A stretch of 64,000 nt of DNA from contig WPIO01000183.1 in the NCBI GenBank assembly GCA_009760855.2, forward strand, positions 62,001-126,000, given 5' to 3'. Numbering within the stretch: position 1 is the first letter of the stretch; every line of letters begins with the position of its first letter. Source of the DNA: Cristatella mucedo (taxonomy: Eukaryota > Bryozoa > Phylactolaemata > Cristatellidae). Of this stretch, positions 37,253 through 50,881 are shown piece after piece. Position numbers and translations under genes: made by a program. The notes beneath the pieces are model-generated. The model saw nothing but the letters and a program-made list of their open reading frames with translations, made no database searches and was not told where the DNA came from.

Positions 37253-39275
37253 GACGTCATCGGGCTCGAAATAATCGGGTACGTAATAATCAGATGAAAT
37301 AACTGCAAACGTAATAATTAGGTGCGTGGTAATCAGGTACGTAATAATTGGATACGAAATGCTTAAAGGTAATAATCGGGCACGTACTAATCGGGCTCGT
37401 ATTGTTTGGGCAGATAATAAGTAGTGACCCGATTATCCAGTATGAAGTAATAGAGCACCTAATTATCGGTGACGTAATCATAGAAGACGTAATAATCAGT
37501 GACGAAGAAATCACTGAAATTGAATTAGGCCTCATAATAATCGGGCAGATAATAATCAGAGACGAGATAGTCGGGTATGTGATAATCAAGCACCTAATAA
37601 TCGCAGACGTAATAATCGGGGACGTAGTAATTGGGCCTGTATTGATCGGGCACATAATAATCAGTTAAGTGATAATCGGGTATGTAATAATCGGGCACTT
37701 GATAATCGGGTACGTAATAATCGAGGACGTAATAATCGCGGACGTTATAATCAAGGACGTAATAAACAGGGAAGTAATCATCGCCTACGTATGAATCAGG
37801 CTCGTAATAATCGGGTCTCTTAATATCGGGTACATAACAATCGCATACGTAGCAATGCCTGCGGTTAGAATGTAGTACAAGTAAGATAATAAAACTTTAT
37901 TAAGACTATGTATACGCCTAAAGGAGATTTGTTTCCCAAAGAAAAGACGCCTGAATGGTTTTTAGCGGGAAATATAATTTCCTCTGAACTCCGGCGTTTA
38001 TAAGAATGTTCTAGCTGCATCACAATGCATTTCATTAGACTATATATAACAGTAAAGGATTTATATTTTCAGAAGGAAAGACTGGTAAATGGTTATAGCA
38101 GTGAAATAGCTTACTCGGAATGCCTGCACCTGTTTGGTACAAGTAGTGAGAAATATATATGCATTAATTGAGACTATTTATCACACTAAAGGAGCTAAAT
38201 TTCCAGGAAAGAGGACGCGTAAATGGTTATGGCTTAGAAGATAACTTACTCGAAACGCTGGCGGCTTGAAGGATCGACAATTTGGATAATGCGGTACTTA
38301 TTAAGACTAATTGTAACAATAACGAACATACGTTTCTGAAAGAAAAGACGCGTAAATGGTTTTAGGAGAGGCTTTACTCGGGACTCCCGCGTTTGGAAGG
38401 TACTACCAGAAAGATAATAAATCGTCAAATGAGACTATTTATAGGGTAAACGATCCCAGACGCGTTGATAAATTTTGCAGAGGCGATAATTTACGCGTGA
38501 CGCCTGTGGTTTACCGGCACTTCTAGTAGGATGATTATTGATTTAGTGAGACTAATTTAAACAATAAATGATACATATTTGCCACAGAAAAGACGGGTAA
38601 ACTGATTTAGGAGATAAAACTACTTTTTTCGGAACGCCTGCGCTTACAAGGTTGTACCCGTAAGATTATAAATTACGAAACGAGACTATGTATACGACTG
38701 CAGGATATATATTTCTCAAAAAAGACGCGAAAATGGTTATATGGGAGATGATAGGTTTATCGAAACGCTGGTGCTGTGAGGATCTACCAACGGGAAAACG
38801 AAGTATTTATTAAGACTAATTATTGCATTAAAGGATATATATTTCTAAAAGAAAGAAAAGAAAAAACAATGTCGGCTGGAGATATTATTTACCCACAACT
38901 CCGGGGCTTTAAAGGCTCTAAACGTGGGCTGACATGGTAATCATTAGGACAAATAATAATATATGAGAGGATATTCCTTCATGGGGGAAAAAACTTGTTA
39001 ATGGTTTTAGCATGTGAGATAACTTACTGGGAACCCCTGCGGTTAGAACATACTACGCGTAAGATAATAAACATTTATTGACACTATGTATACAACACAA
39101 GGATATATATTTCCCAAAGAAAAGACACCAGCTAAAGGCAAATCTAGCAAGATCAATGCAATCCGCAGCTGCTACCCCTAGCATACAGTTATCGCAAAAG
39201 ATGTTGACAGTCTGCTTGAGAAAGGGGAAGATGCAAATAAGTCGTGGAGTCTTGCCGTTGCTTTCAGTGCTCGGT
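37253..39275 (+). repeat. Unit U18, copy of U14
   Basis: Minisatellite 37253-37853 (601 bp), monomers 37854-39123, J 39124-39275. It is near-identical to U14; one visible change is a J shorter by one c (ctacccctagc against ctaccccctagc). Confidence 0.87.
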
Positions 39276-41070
39276 GACTTCATCGGGCTCGAATATTCGG
39301 GTACGTAATAATCAGACAAAATAACTGCACACGTAATAATTAGGTCAGTGGTAATCAGGTACGTAATAATCGGATACTAAATACTTAAAGGTAATAATCG
39401 GGCACGTACTAATCGGGCTCGTATTGTTTGGGCAGATAATATTTGGTGACGTGATTATCGGGTATTAAGTAACAGAGCACCTAATAATCGGTGTCGCAAT
39501 AATAGAAGACGAAATGGCGATAATTTACGCGGGACACCTGTGGCTTAAAGGCACTACAAGTAGGATAATATTTGATTTAGTGAGACTAATTCTAACATTA
39601 AAGGATACATATTTGCCGCTGAAAAGACGTGTAAAATGTTTTAGGAGATACAAGTATTATTCGGAACGCCTGCGCTTAGAAGGTTGTACCAGTAAGATTA
39701 TAAATTACGAAATGAGACTAAGTAAAAAACTGAAGGATAAATATTTCCCAAAAAAGACGCGAAAATGGTTATACAGGACATGATAGCTTTATCAAAACAC
39801 TGACGCTGTGAAGATCTACCAACGGGAAAACGAAGTATTAATTACGACTAATTGTTGCACTAGACGATACATATTTCTAAACGAAAAAAGCGAAAACAAT
39901 GTCGGCCGTGGATATAATTTACCCGCGACGCCGGTGCTTTGAAGGCTCTACAAGCGGGCTGACGAGTTATTCATCAGGAAAAATAATAACATTCGAGGAT
40001 ATACGATCACAGAGGAATAGACCTGTAAATAGTTTTAGCATGTGATATAACTTACTCGGAACACCTGTGGTTAGAAGATACTACAAGTAAGATAATGAAA
40101 AATTTATTGAGACTCTGTAAACAACAAAAGGATATATATTTCGCAAGGAAAGGTCGCCAGCTGAAGTCAAATCGAGCAAGATCGATGCAATCCACATCGA
40201 TACAATCGAAACGAAATGTTAAATGAGACGATTTATAGGGTAAACGCTCACGAGACGGGCGCGTGGATAAATTTCGCAGAGGCGATAATTTACGCGGGAC
40301 GCCTGTGGTTTAAAGGCACTACTATTTGGATAATTATTGATTTAGTGAGACTAATTCTAACATCAACTGATACATATTTGCCACGGTAAAGACGTTAAAC
40401 TGTTTTAGGCTATACAAGTACTTATTCGGAACGCCTCCGCTTAGATGGTTGTACCAATAAGATTATAAATTACGAAATGAGGCTATGTATACAACTGAAG
40501 GATAAAGATTTTACAAAAAAAGACGCGAAAATAGGTATACAGATGATGGTAGCTTTATCGAAACGCTCGCACTGTGAAGATCTATCAAGGGGAAAACGAA
40601 GTATTTATTAAGACTAATTATTGCACTAGAGGATATATATTTCTACAAGAAAAAAAGCGAAAACAATTTCGGCTGAAGATATAATGTACCCGCAACGCCG
40701 GGGCTTTAAAGGCTTTACAAGTGGGCTGACGAGTTATTCTTTAGGACAAATAATAGCATTAGAAAATATACGTTCACGGAGAAAAAGACGCGTCAATAGT
40801 TTTAGCATGTGGGATAACTTACTCGGAACGCCTGCGGTTAACAGATACTACAAGTAAGATAATAAATATTTATTGAGACTATGTATAGAACAAAAGGATA
40901 TATATTTCCCAAAGAAAATACGCCAGCTAAAGGCAAATCGAGCAAGATTGATGCCATCAGCAGCAGCTACCCGTAGCATACGGTTATCGCAAAAGAAGTT
41001 GACAGTCCGCTCCAGATAGGGGAAGATGCAAACAAGTCGTGGAGATTTGCCGTTGCTTTCAGTGCCCGGG
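39276..41070 (+). repeat. Unit U19, copy of rearranged U15
   Basis: Minisatellite 39276 to about 39513 (238 bp), first run M6-M10 and J remnant at 40153-40194, second run M5 tail to M10, full J 40919-41070. Every rearranged join of U15 is reproduced, which proves that the joins predate the 7.7-kb duplication. Confidence 0.87.
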
Positions 41071-42947
41071 GACGTCATCGGGCTCGAAATAATCGGGTAC
41101 GTAATAATCAGACAAAATAACTGCAAACGTAATACGTAGGGCCGTGGTAATCAGGAACGTAATAATCGGATACGAAATACTTAAAGGTAATAATCGGGCA
41201 TGTACTAATCGGGCTCGTATTGTTTGGGCAGATAATAATCAGTGACGTGATATTCAGGTATGAAAAAATCAGGCACCTAATAATCGCGGACGTAATAATC
41301 GGGGACGTTGTAATCGGGCTTGTATTAATCGGGCACATAATAACCGGTGACGTGATAATCGGGTATGTAATAATCGGGCACTTGATAATCGGGTACGTAA
41401 TAATCGAGGACGTAGTAAGCGGGGACGTAATAATCAAGGACGTGATAAACAGGGAAGTAATCATTGGTTCGTATAAATCGGGCTCGTAATAAGTGGGTCT
41501 GTTAATACCGTGTACGTAGCAATCGGGTATGTAAAAATGCCTGTGGTTAGAAGGTACTACAAGTAAATAATAAAAACTTATCTAGACTATGAATACACCT
41601 AAAGGAGATTTGTTTCCCAAAAAAAAAGACGCCTCAATGGTTTTAGCGGGGAGGATAATTTACTCGGAACGCCGGCGTTTGTAAGAATGTTCTAGCTGCA
41701 TCACAATGCACCTTAATAAACTATTTACAACACTAAAGGATATATATTTCCAGAGGAAAAGAGACGTAAATGGTTATAGCAGGGAAATAGCTTACTCGGA
41801 ATGCCTGTGCTTGATAGGTACATGTAGTGAGAAATATATGTGCAATCGTTGAGAGTATTTATATTACTAAATGAGCTATATTTCCAGAAAAGAAGACGCG
41901 TAAATAGTTATAACTTAGAAGATAACTTAGTCAAAACCCGGCGGCTAGAAGGATCGACAAGTTAGATAATGCAGTACTTATTAAGAATAATCGTAACATA
42001 CGTTTGCGAAAGAAAAGACGCGTAACTGGTTTTAGGAGATTATTTACTCGGGCTACCTGCGTTTGAAAGGTACAACCAGAAAGACAATAAATTGTCAAAT
42101 GAGACTATTTATAGGGTAAACGATCCCGAGACGCGCGCGTTGATAAACTTTGCAGAGGCACTAATTTACGCGGACGCCTGTGGTTTAATGGCACTACTAG
42201 TAGGATAATTATAATTTCAGTAAGACTAATTCTAACTTTAAATGATACATAATTGCCTTAGAAAAGACGTGTAAATTGTTTTAGGAGGAAAAGTGCTTTT
42301 TCGGAACGCCTGCGCTTAGAAGGTTGTACCAGTAAGATTATAAATTACGAAACGAAACTATGTATACGACTGAAGGATATATATTTCCCAAAAAAAAGAC
42401 GCGAAAATGGTTATACTAGAGATGATAGGTTTATCGAAACGCTGGCACTGTGAAGATCGACCAACGGGAAAACGTAGCATTTATATTGACTAATTATTGC
42501 ACTAAAGGATATATATTTCCAACAGAAAAAAAAGCGAAAAAAATGTCGGCTGGGGATATAATTCACCCGCACCTCCAGGTCTTTAAAGGGTCTACGAGCT
42601 GGCTGACCAGGTAATCATTAGGACGAATGATAACATTAGAGGATATATGTTCACAGGGGAAAAGACGCGTCAATGGTTTTAGCATGTGAGTTAACTTACT
42701 CGGAATGCCAGCGGTTAGAAGATACTACAAGTACGATAATAAAAATTTATTGAGACTATGTATACAACAAAAGGATATATATTTCCCGAAGAAAAGACGC
42801 CAGCTAAAGGCAAATCGAGCAAGATCGATGCCATCCGCAGCAGCTACCCGTAGCATACAGTTATCGCAAAAGATGTTGACAGTCCGCTCCAGAAAGGGGA
42901 AGGTGCAAATAAGTCGTGGAGACTTGCCGTTGCTTTCAGTGCCCGGG
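41071..42947 (+). repeat. Unit U20, copy of U16
   Basis: Minisatellite 41071-41535 (465 bp), monomers 41536-42795, J 42796-42947. Near-identical to U16. A later three-unit duplication begins in M8 of this unit at about 42411. Confidence 0.86.
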
Positions 42948-44957
42948 GACGTCATCGGGCTCGAATTAATCGGGTACGTAATGATCAGACAAAGTAACTG
43001 CACGCGTAATAAATAGGTCCGACGTAATCAGGTACGTACTAATCGGATGCGAAATATTTAAAGGTAATAATCGGGCACGTACTAATCGGGCTCGTATTGT
43101 TTGGGCAGATAATAATTGGTGACGTGATAATCGGGTATGAAGTAATAGAGCACTTAATAATCGGTGACGCAACAATAGAAGACGTAATAATCGGTGACGA
43201 AAAAATAAGGGAACTAAAAGTAGGCTTCATAATAATCGGGCATATAATAATCAGTGACGTGATATTCGGGCATGTAATATTCAGGCACCCAATAATCGCT
43301 TACGTAATAATCTTGGACGTAGTAATCGGGCTTGTAGTGATCGGGCACATAACAATAGGTGACGTGATAATCGGGTATGTAATAATCGGGCACTTGATAA
43401 TCGTGTACGTAATTATCGAGGACGTAATAATCGGGGACGTAATAATCAACTGCGTGAGAAAGAGGGAAGTAATCATCGAGTACCAATAATCGGGCTCGTA
43501 ACAATCGGGTCTGTTACTATCGGTTACGTAACAATCGGGTACGTAACAATCCCTGCAGTTAGAAGGTACTACAAGTAAGATCATAAAAATGTATTGAGGC
43601 CATGTATACAACTAAAGGATATTTATTTCCCACAGAAAAGATGCCCGAATAGTTTTAGCGGGAAAGATAATTTACTCGGAACGCTGGCGTTTTTAAGATT
43701 CTTCTAGCTGCATTACAATGCATTTCATTAGACTAACTAAAACACTAAAGGATACATGTTTCAAGAGGAAAAGACGCGTAAAAGGTTATAGCAGGGAAAT
43801 AGCTTACTCGGAATGCCTGTGCTTGGTTGGTACAAGTAGTGAGAAATATATGTGCATTCGTCGAGAGTATTTATAATACTTAATGAGCTATATTTCCAGA
43901 AAAAAGGACGCGTAGATAGTTATAGCTTAGAAGATAACTTACTCAAAACCCGGCGGCTAGAAGGATCGACAAGTTAGATAATGCAGTACTTATTAAGAAT
44001 AATCGTAACATACGTTTGCGAAAGAAAAGACGCACAAATGGTTTCAGGAGATAATTTACTCGGGATACCCGCGTTTGAAAGGTACAACCAGAAAGACAAT
44101 AAATTGTCAAATGAGACTAGTTATAGGGTAAACGATCCCGAGACGTGCGCGTTGATGAATTTTGCAGAGGCGATCATGTACGCGGGACGCCTGTGGTTTA
44201 AAGGCTCTTCTAGTAGGATAATTATTGATTTAGTGAGACAAATTCTAACATTATCTGATACATATTTGCCACAGAAAAAACGTGTAAACTGTTTTAGGAG
44301 ATACAAGTATTTTTCGGAACGCCTACGCTTAGAAGGTTGTACCAGTAAGATTATAAATTACGAAATGAGACTAAGTAAACAACTGAAGGATAAAGATTTT
44401 ACAAAAAAAGACGCGAAAATGGTTATACGGGAGATGGTCGGTTTATCGAAACGCTTGTGCTGTGAAGATCTACCAACGGGAAAACGAAGTATTTATTAAG
44501 AATAATTATTGCACTAGAGGATATAAATTTCTACAAGAAAAAAGCGAACACAATGTCGGCTGAAGATATAATGTACCCGCAACGCCGGGGCTTTAAAGGC
44601 TGTACAAGCGGGCTGACGAGTTATTCTTTAGGACAAATAATAGCATTAGAAGATATACGTTCACGGAGAAAAAGACGCGTCAATGGTTTTAGCATGTGAG
44701 ATAACTTACTCGGAAAGCCGGCGGTTAAGAGATACTACAAGTAAGATAATAAAAATTTATTGAGACTATGTATACAACAAAAGAAAATATATTACCCAAA
44801 GAAAAGATGCCAGCTAAAGGCACATCGAGCAAGATCGATGCCATCCGCAGCAGCTACCCGTAGCATACAGTTATCGAAAAAGAAGTTGACAGTCCGCTCC
44901 ACATAGGGGAAGATGCAAAAGGGTCGTGGAGATTTGCCGTTGCTTTCAGTGCCCGGG
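42948..44957 (+). repeat. Unit U21, spans the end of copy A2
   Basis: Minisatellite 42948-43547 (600 bp), monomers 43548-44805, J 44806-44957. It matches U17 up to M6 (about 44150), where the 7.7-kb duplication ends. It also matches U24 through its whole length. Confidence 0.86.
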
Positions 44958-46842
44958 GACGTCATCGGGCTCGAAATAATCGGGTACGTAATGATCAGAC
45001 AAAATAACTGCACGCGTAATAAATAGGTCCGACGTAATCAGGTACGTACTAATCGGATGCGAAATATTTAAAGGTAATAATCGGGCACATACTAATCGGG
45101 CTCGTATTGTTTGGGCAGATAATAATTGGTGACGTGATAATCGGGTATGAAATAATCAGGCACCTAATAATCGCGGACGTAATAATGCGAAACGTAGTAA
45201 TCGGGCTTGTATTGATCGGGCACGTAATAACCGGTGACGTGATAATCGGGTATGTAATAATCGGGCACTTGATAATCGGGTACGTAATAATTGAGGACGT
45301 AGTAAGCGGGGACGTAATAATCAAGGACGTGATAAACAGGGAAGTAATCATCGGTTCGTATAAATCGGGCTCGTAACAAGCGGGTCTGGTAATATCGTTT
45401 ACGTAACAATTGGGTACGTAAAAATGCCTGCGGTTAGAAGGTACTACAAGTAAGATAATAAAAATTTATCAAGACTATGAGTGCACCTAAAAGAGATTTG
45501 TTTCCCAAAGAAAAGACGCCTGAATGGTTTTAGCTGGAAAGATAATTTACTCGGAATGCCGGCGTTTATAAGAATGTTGTAGCTGTATCACAATGCATTT
45601 CATTAGACTATTTACAACACTAAAGGATACATATTTCCAGAAGAAAAGACGCGTAAATGGTTATAGCAGGGAAATAGCTTACTCGGAATGCCTGTGCTTG
45701 GTTGGTACAAGTAGTGAGAAATATATATCCATTCATTAAGAATATTTATAATACTAAAGAAACTATATTTCTAAAAAAGAGGACGGATAAATGGGTATAG
45801 CTTACAAGATAACTTTCTCGAAACGACGGCGGCTTGAAGGATCGACAAGTTGGATAATGCAGTACTTATTAAGACTAATTGTAACAATAACGTACATACG
45901 ATTCCGAAAGAAAAGACGTGTAAATAGTTTTAGAAGGGGATTTACTCGGGACACCTGCGTTTGGAAGGTACTACCAGAAAGATAATAAATTGTTAAATTA
46001 GACAATTTATAAGGTAAACGTCCCAAGATGCGTGCGTTGATAAATTTGGCAGCGGCGATAATTTATGCGGGATGCCTGTGGTTTAAAGGCACTACTAGTA
46101 AGATAATTATTGATTTATTCGGACTAAGTTAAACATTAAATGATACATATTTGCCATGGAAAAGACGTGTAAACTGTTTTAGGAGATAAAAGTACTTTTT
46201 CGGAACGCCTGTGCTTAGAAGGTTGTACCAGTAAGATTATAAATTACGAAATGAGACTACGTATACAACTGAAGGATATATATTTCCCAAAAAAAGACGC
46301 GAAATGGTTTAACATGAGATGATAGCTTTATTGAAACGCTGGCTCTGTCAAGATCTACATACGGGAAAACGAAGTAATTATTAAGACTAATTATTACACT
46401 AAAGGGCATATATTTCTACATTAAATAAGCGAACTCAATGTCGGCTGAAGATATAATGTACCAGCAACGCCGAGGCTTTAAAGGCTGTACAAGCGGGCTG
46501 ACGAGTTCTTCATTAGGACAAATAATAGCATTAGAAGATATACGTTTACGGTGAAAAAGACGCGTTAATGGTTTTAGCATATGAGATAACTTACTCGGAA
46601 CGCCTGCAGTTAACAGATACTACAAGTACGATAATAAACATTTATTGATAATATGTATAGAACAAAAGGATATATATTTCCAAAAGAAAAGACGCCAGCT
46701 AAAGGCAAATCGAGCAAGATCGAAGCCATCCGCAGCAGCTACCCGTAGCGTACAGTTATCGCAAAAGATGTTGACAGTCCGCTCCAGATAGGGGAAGATG
46801 CAAATAAGTCGTGGAGTCTTGCCGTTGCTTTCAGTGCCCGGG
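44958..46842 (+). repeat. Unit U22, 465-bp minisatellite
   Basis: Minisatellite 44958-45422 (465 bp, no aggcct marker), monomers 45423-46690, J 46691-46842. Its counterpart in the second three-unit copy is U25, which is visibly scrambled relative to this clean version. Confidence 0.86.
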
Positions 46843-48866
46843 GACGTCATCGGGCTCGAAATAATCGGGTACGTAATAATCAGACAAAATAACTGCAAAC
46901 GTAATAATTAGGTCCGTGGTAATCAGGTACGTAATAATCAGATACGAAATGATTAAAAGTAAAAATTGGGCACCTACTAATTGAGCTCGTATGGTTTGGG
47001 CAGATAATAATTGGTTACGTGATAATCGGGTATGAAGTAACAGAGCACCTAATAATCGGTGACGCAATAATAGAAGACGAAATAATAGGTGACGAAAAAA
47101 TCAGGGAAATAAAAATTTGCCACATAATAATCGGGCATATAATAATCAGTGACGTGATAATCAGGTACGTAATAATCAGACACCTAATAATCGCGGACGT
47201 AATAATCGGGGAGGTAGTAATCGGGCTTGTATTGATTGGGCACATAATAATCGGTGACGTGATAATCGGGTATGTAATACTCGGGCACTTGATAATCGGG
47301 TACGTAATAATCGAGGACGCAATAATCGGGGACGTAAAAATCAAGGGTGTGATAAAGAGGGAAGTAATCATCGGGTAAGTATAAATCGGGCTCGTAATAA
47401 TCGGGTCTGTTAATATCGGATACGTAACAATCGGGTACGTAACTATGCCTGCGGTTAGAAGGTACTACAAGTAAGATAATACAAATTTATTAAGACTACC
47501 TATACGACTAAAGGACATTTATTTCCCTAAGAAAAGACGCCAGAATGGGTTTAGTGGGAAAGATAATTTACTCGGAAAGCCGGCGTCTTTAACTATCTTC
47601 TAGCTGCTTTACACTGTATTTCATTGGACAATTTATAACACTTAAGGATACATATTTTCAGAAGAAAGACGCGTAACTGGTTATAGCAGGGAAATAGCTT
47701 ACTCGGAATGCCTGAGCATGGTAGGTACAAGTAGTAAGAATTATATAGGCATTCATTGAGAGTATTTATATTACTAAAGGAGATATATTTCCAGAAATGA
47801 GGACGCGTAAATGGTTATAGCTTAGAAGATAACTTAGTAGAAACGCCGGCTGTTTGAAGGATCTACAAGTTGGATAATGCAGTACTTTTTAAGACTAATT
47901 GTAACAATAAAGAACATACTACTGCGAAAGAAAAGACGCGTAAATAGTATTAGGAGAGGATTCACTCGTTACTCCCGCGTTTGGAAAGTACTACCAGAAA
48001 GAAAATAAATTGTTAAATAAGACTATTTATAGGGTAAACGATCCCGAGACGCGCTCGTTGATAAATTTTGCAAAGGCAACAATTTACGCGGACGCCTGTG
48101 GTTTATTGGCACTACTAGTAGGATAATTATTAATTCAGTAAGACTAATTCTAACATTAAATGATACATAATTGCCACATAAAAGAAGTGTAAATTGTTTT
48201 AGGAGATAAAAGTACTTTTTCGGAACGCCTGTGCTTAGAAGGTTGTACCAGTAAGGTTATAAAATACGAAACGAAACTATGTATACGACTGAAGGATATA
48301 TATTTTCCAAAAAAAAGACGCGAAAATGGTTATACTAGAGATGATAGGTTTATCGAAACGCTGGCACTGTGAAGATCGACCAACGGGAAAACGTAGCATT
48401 TATATTGACTAATTATTGCACTAAAGGATATATATTTCCAACAGAAAAAAAAGCGAAAAAAATGTCGGCTGGGGATATAATTCACCCGCACCTCCAGGTC
48501 TTTAAAGGGTCTACGAGCTGGCTGACCAGGTAATCATTAGGACGAATGATAACATTAGAGGATATATGTTCACAGGGGAAAAGACGCGTCAATGGTTTTA
48601 GCATGTGAGTTAACTTACTCGGAATGCCAGCGGTTAGAAGATACTACAAGTACGATAATAAAAATTTATTGAGACTATGTATACAACAAAAGGATATATA
48701 TTTCCCGAAGAAAAGACGCCAGCTAAAGGCAAATCGAGCAAGATCGATGCCATCCGCAGCAGCTACCCGTAGCATACAGTTATCGCAAAAGATGTTGACA
48801 GTCCGCTCCAGAAAGGGGAAGGTGCAAATAAGTCGTGGAGACTTGCCGTTGCTTTCAGTGCCCGGG
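46843..48866 (+). repeat. Unit U23, founder-like copy of the tripled unit
   Basis: Minisatellite 46843-47443 (601 bp), monomers 47444-48714, J 48715-48866. From its start to about 48353 it is nearly identical to U26, U27 and U28. After that point it switches to the sequence seen at 42411 onwards. Confidence 0.86.
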
Positions 48867-50881
48867 GACGTCATCGGGCTCGAATTAATCGGGTACGTAA
48901 TGATCAGACAAAGTAACTGCACGCGTAATAAATAGGTCCGACGTAATCAGGTACGTACTAATCGGATGCGAAATATTTAAAGGTAATAATCGGGCACGTA
49001 CTAATCGGGCTCGTATTGTTTGGGCAGATAATAATTGGTGACGTGATAATCGGGTATGAAGTAATAGAGCACTTAATAATCGGTGACGCAACAATAGAAG
49101 ACGTAATAATCGGTGACGAAAAAATAAGGGAACTAAAAGTAGGCTTCATAATAATCGGGCATATAATAATCAGTGACGTGATATTCGGGCATGTAATATT
49201 CAGGCACCCAATAATCGCTTACGTAATAATCTTGGACGTAGTAATCGGGCTTGTAGTGATCGGGCACATAACAATAGGTGACGTGATAATCGGGTATGTA
49301 ATAATCGGGCACTTGATAATCGTGTACGTAATTATCGAGGACGTAATAATCGGGGACGTAATAATCAACTGCGTGAGAAAGAGGGAAGTAATCATCGAGT
49401 ACCAATAATCGGGCTCGTAACAATCGGGTCTGTTACTATCGGTTACGTAACAATCGGGTACGTAACAATCCCTGCAGTTAGAAGGTACTACAAGTAAGAT
49501 CATAAAAATGTATTGAGGCCATGTATACAACTAAAGGATATTTATTTCCCACAGAAAAGATGCCCGAATAGTTTTAGCGGGAAAGATAATTTACTCGGAA
49601 CGCTGGCGTTTTTAAGATTCTTCTAGCTGCATTACAATGCATTTCATTAGACTAACTAAAACACTAAAGGATACATGTTTCAAGAGGAAAAGACGCGTAA
49701 AAGGTTATAGCAGGGAAATAGCTTACTCGGAATGCCTGTGCTTGGTTGGTACAAGTAGTGAGAATATATGTGCATTCGTCGAGAGTATTTATAATACTTA
49801 ATGAGCTATAAAAAAAAAAAAAAGGACGCGTAGATAGTTATAGCTTAGAAGATAACTTACTCAAAACCCGGCGGCTAGAAGGATCGACAAGTTAGATAAT
49901 GCAGTACTTATTAAGATAATCGTAACATACATACGTTTGCGAAAGAAAAGACGCACAAATGGTTTCAGGAGATAATTTACTCGGGATACCCGCGTTTGAA
50001 AGGTACAACCAGAAAGACAATAAATTGTCAAATGAGACTAGTTATAGGGTAAACGATCCCGAGACGTGCGCGTTGATGAATTTTGCAGAGGCGATCATGT
50101 ACGCGGGACGCCTGTGGTTTAAAGGCTCTTCTAGTAGGATAATTATTGATTTAGTGAGACAAATTCTAACATTATCTGATACATATTTGCCACAGAAAAA
50201 ACGTGTAAACTGTTTTAGGAGATACAAGTATTTTTCGGAACGCCTACGCTTAGAAGGTTGTACCAGTAAGATTATAAATTACGAAATGAGACTAAGTAAA
50301 CAACTGAAGGATAAAGATTTTACAAAAAAAGACGCGAAAATGGTTATACGGGAGATGGTCGGTTTATCGAAACGCTTGGTGCTGTGAAGATCTACCAACG
50401 GGAAAACGAAGTATTTATTAAGAATAATTATTGCACTAGAGGATATAAATTTCTACAAGAAAAAAAGCGAACACAATGTCGGCTGAAGATATAATGTACC
50501 CGCAACGCCCGGGGCTTTAAAGGCTGTACAAGCGGGCTGACGAGTTATTCTTTAGGACAAATAATAGCATTAGAAGATATACGTTCACGGAGAAAAAGAC
50601 GCGTCAATGGTTTTAGCATGTGAGATAACTTACTCGGAAGCCGGCGGTTAAGAGATACTACAAGTACGATAATAAAAATTTATTGAGACTATGTATACAA
50701 CAAAAGAAAATATATTACCCAAAGAAAAGATGCCAGCTAAAGGCACATCGAGCAAGATCGATGCCATCCGCAGCAGCTACCCGTAGCATACAGTTATCGC
50801 AAAAAGAAGTTGACAGTCCGCTCCACATAGGGGAAGATGCAAAAGGGTCGTGGAGATTTGCCGTTGCTTTCAGTGCCCGGG
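48867..50881 (+). repeat. Unit U24, copy of U21
   Basis: Minisatellite 48867-49466 (600 bp), monomers 49467-50728, J 50729-50881. Near-identical to U21 up to about 49760. Beyond that it gains small insertions, including a run of about 15 A at 49809-49822 where U21 has tttccag plus a shorter A-run. J is 153 bp, one base long. Confidence 0.85.

Larger units (their letters stand above)
36444..44149 (+). repeat. Four-unit tandem duplication, copy A2 (about 7.7 kb)
   Basis: Second copy, directly adjoining the first. Both copies end at the same M6 position: after cgttgatgaattttgca the sequence reads acggcg at 36444 but gaggcg at 44150. The break in homology therefore sits inside M6, as expected for an unequal exchange between aligned M6 monomers. 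Confidence 0.93.
42411..48329 (+). repeat. Three-unit tandem duplication, copy C1 (about 5.9 kb)
   Basis: Sequence from ttatactagagatg at 42411 matches that from 48330 with an offset of 5,919 over more than 7 kb of the alignment start. It contains most of U21, U22 and U23. It overlaps copy A2, so this duplication is later than or independent of the 7.7-kb one. Confidence 0.92.

Noticed and set aside
49809-49823. Poly-A tail of an inserted retrocopy
   Set aside because: The run replaces tttccaga inside an otherwise normal monomer, with no inserted sequence beside it. It lies in the stretch that looks like a poor consensus.
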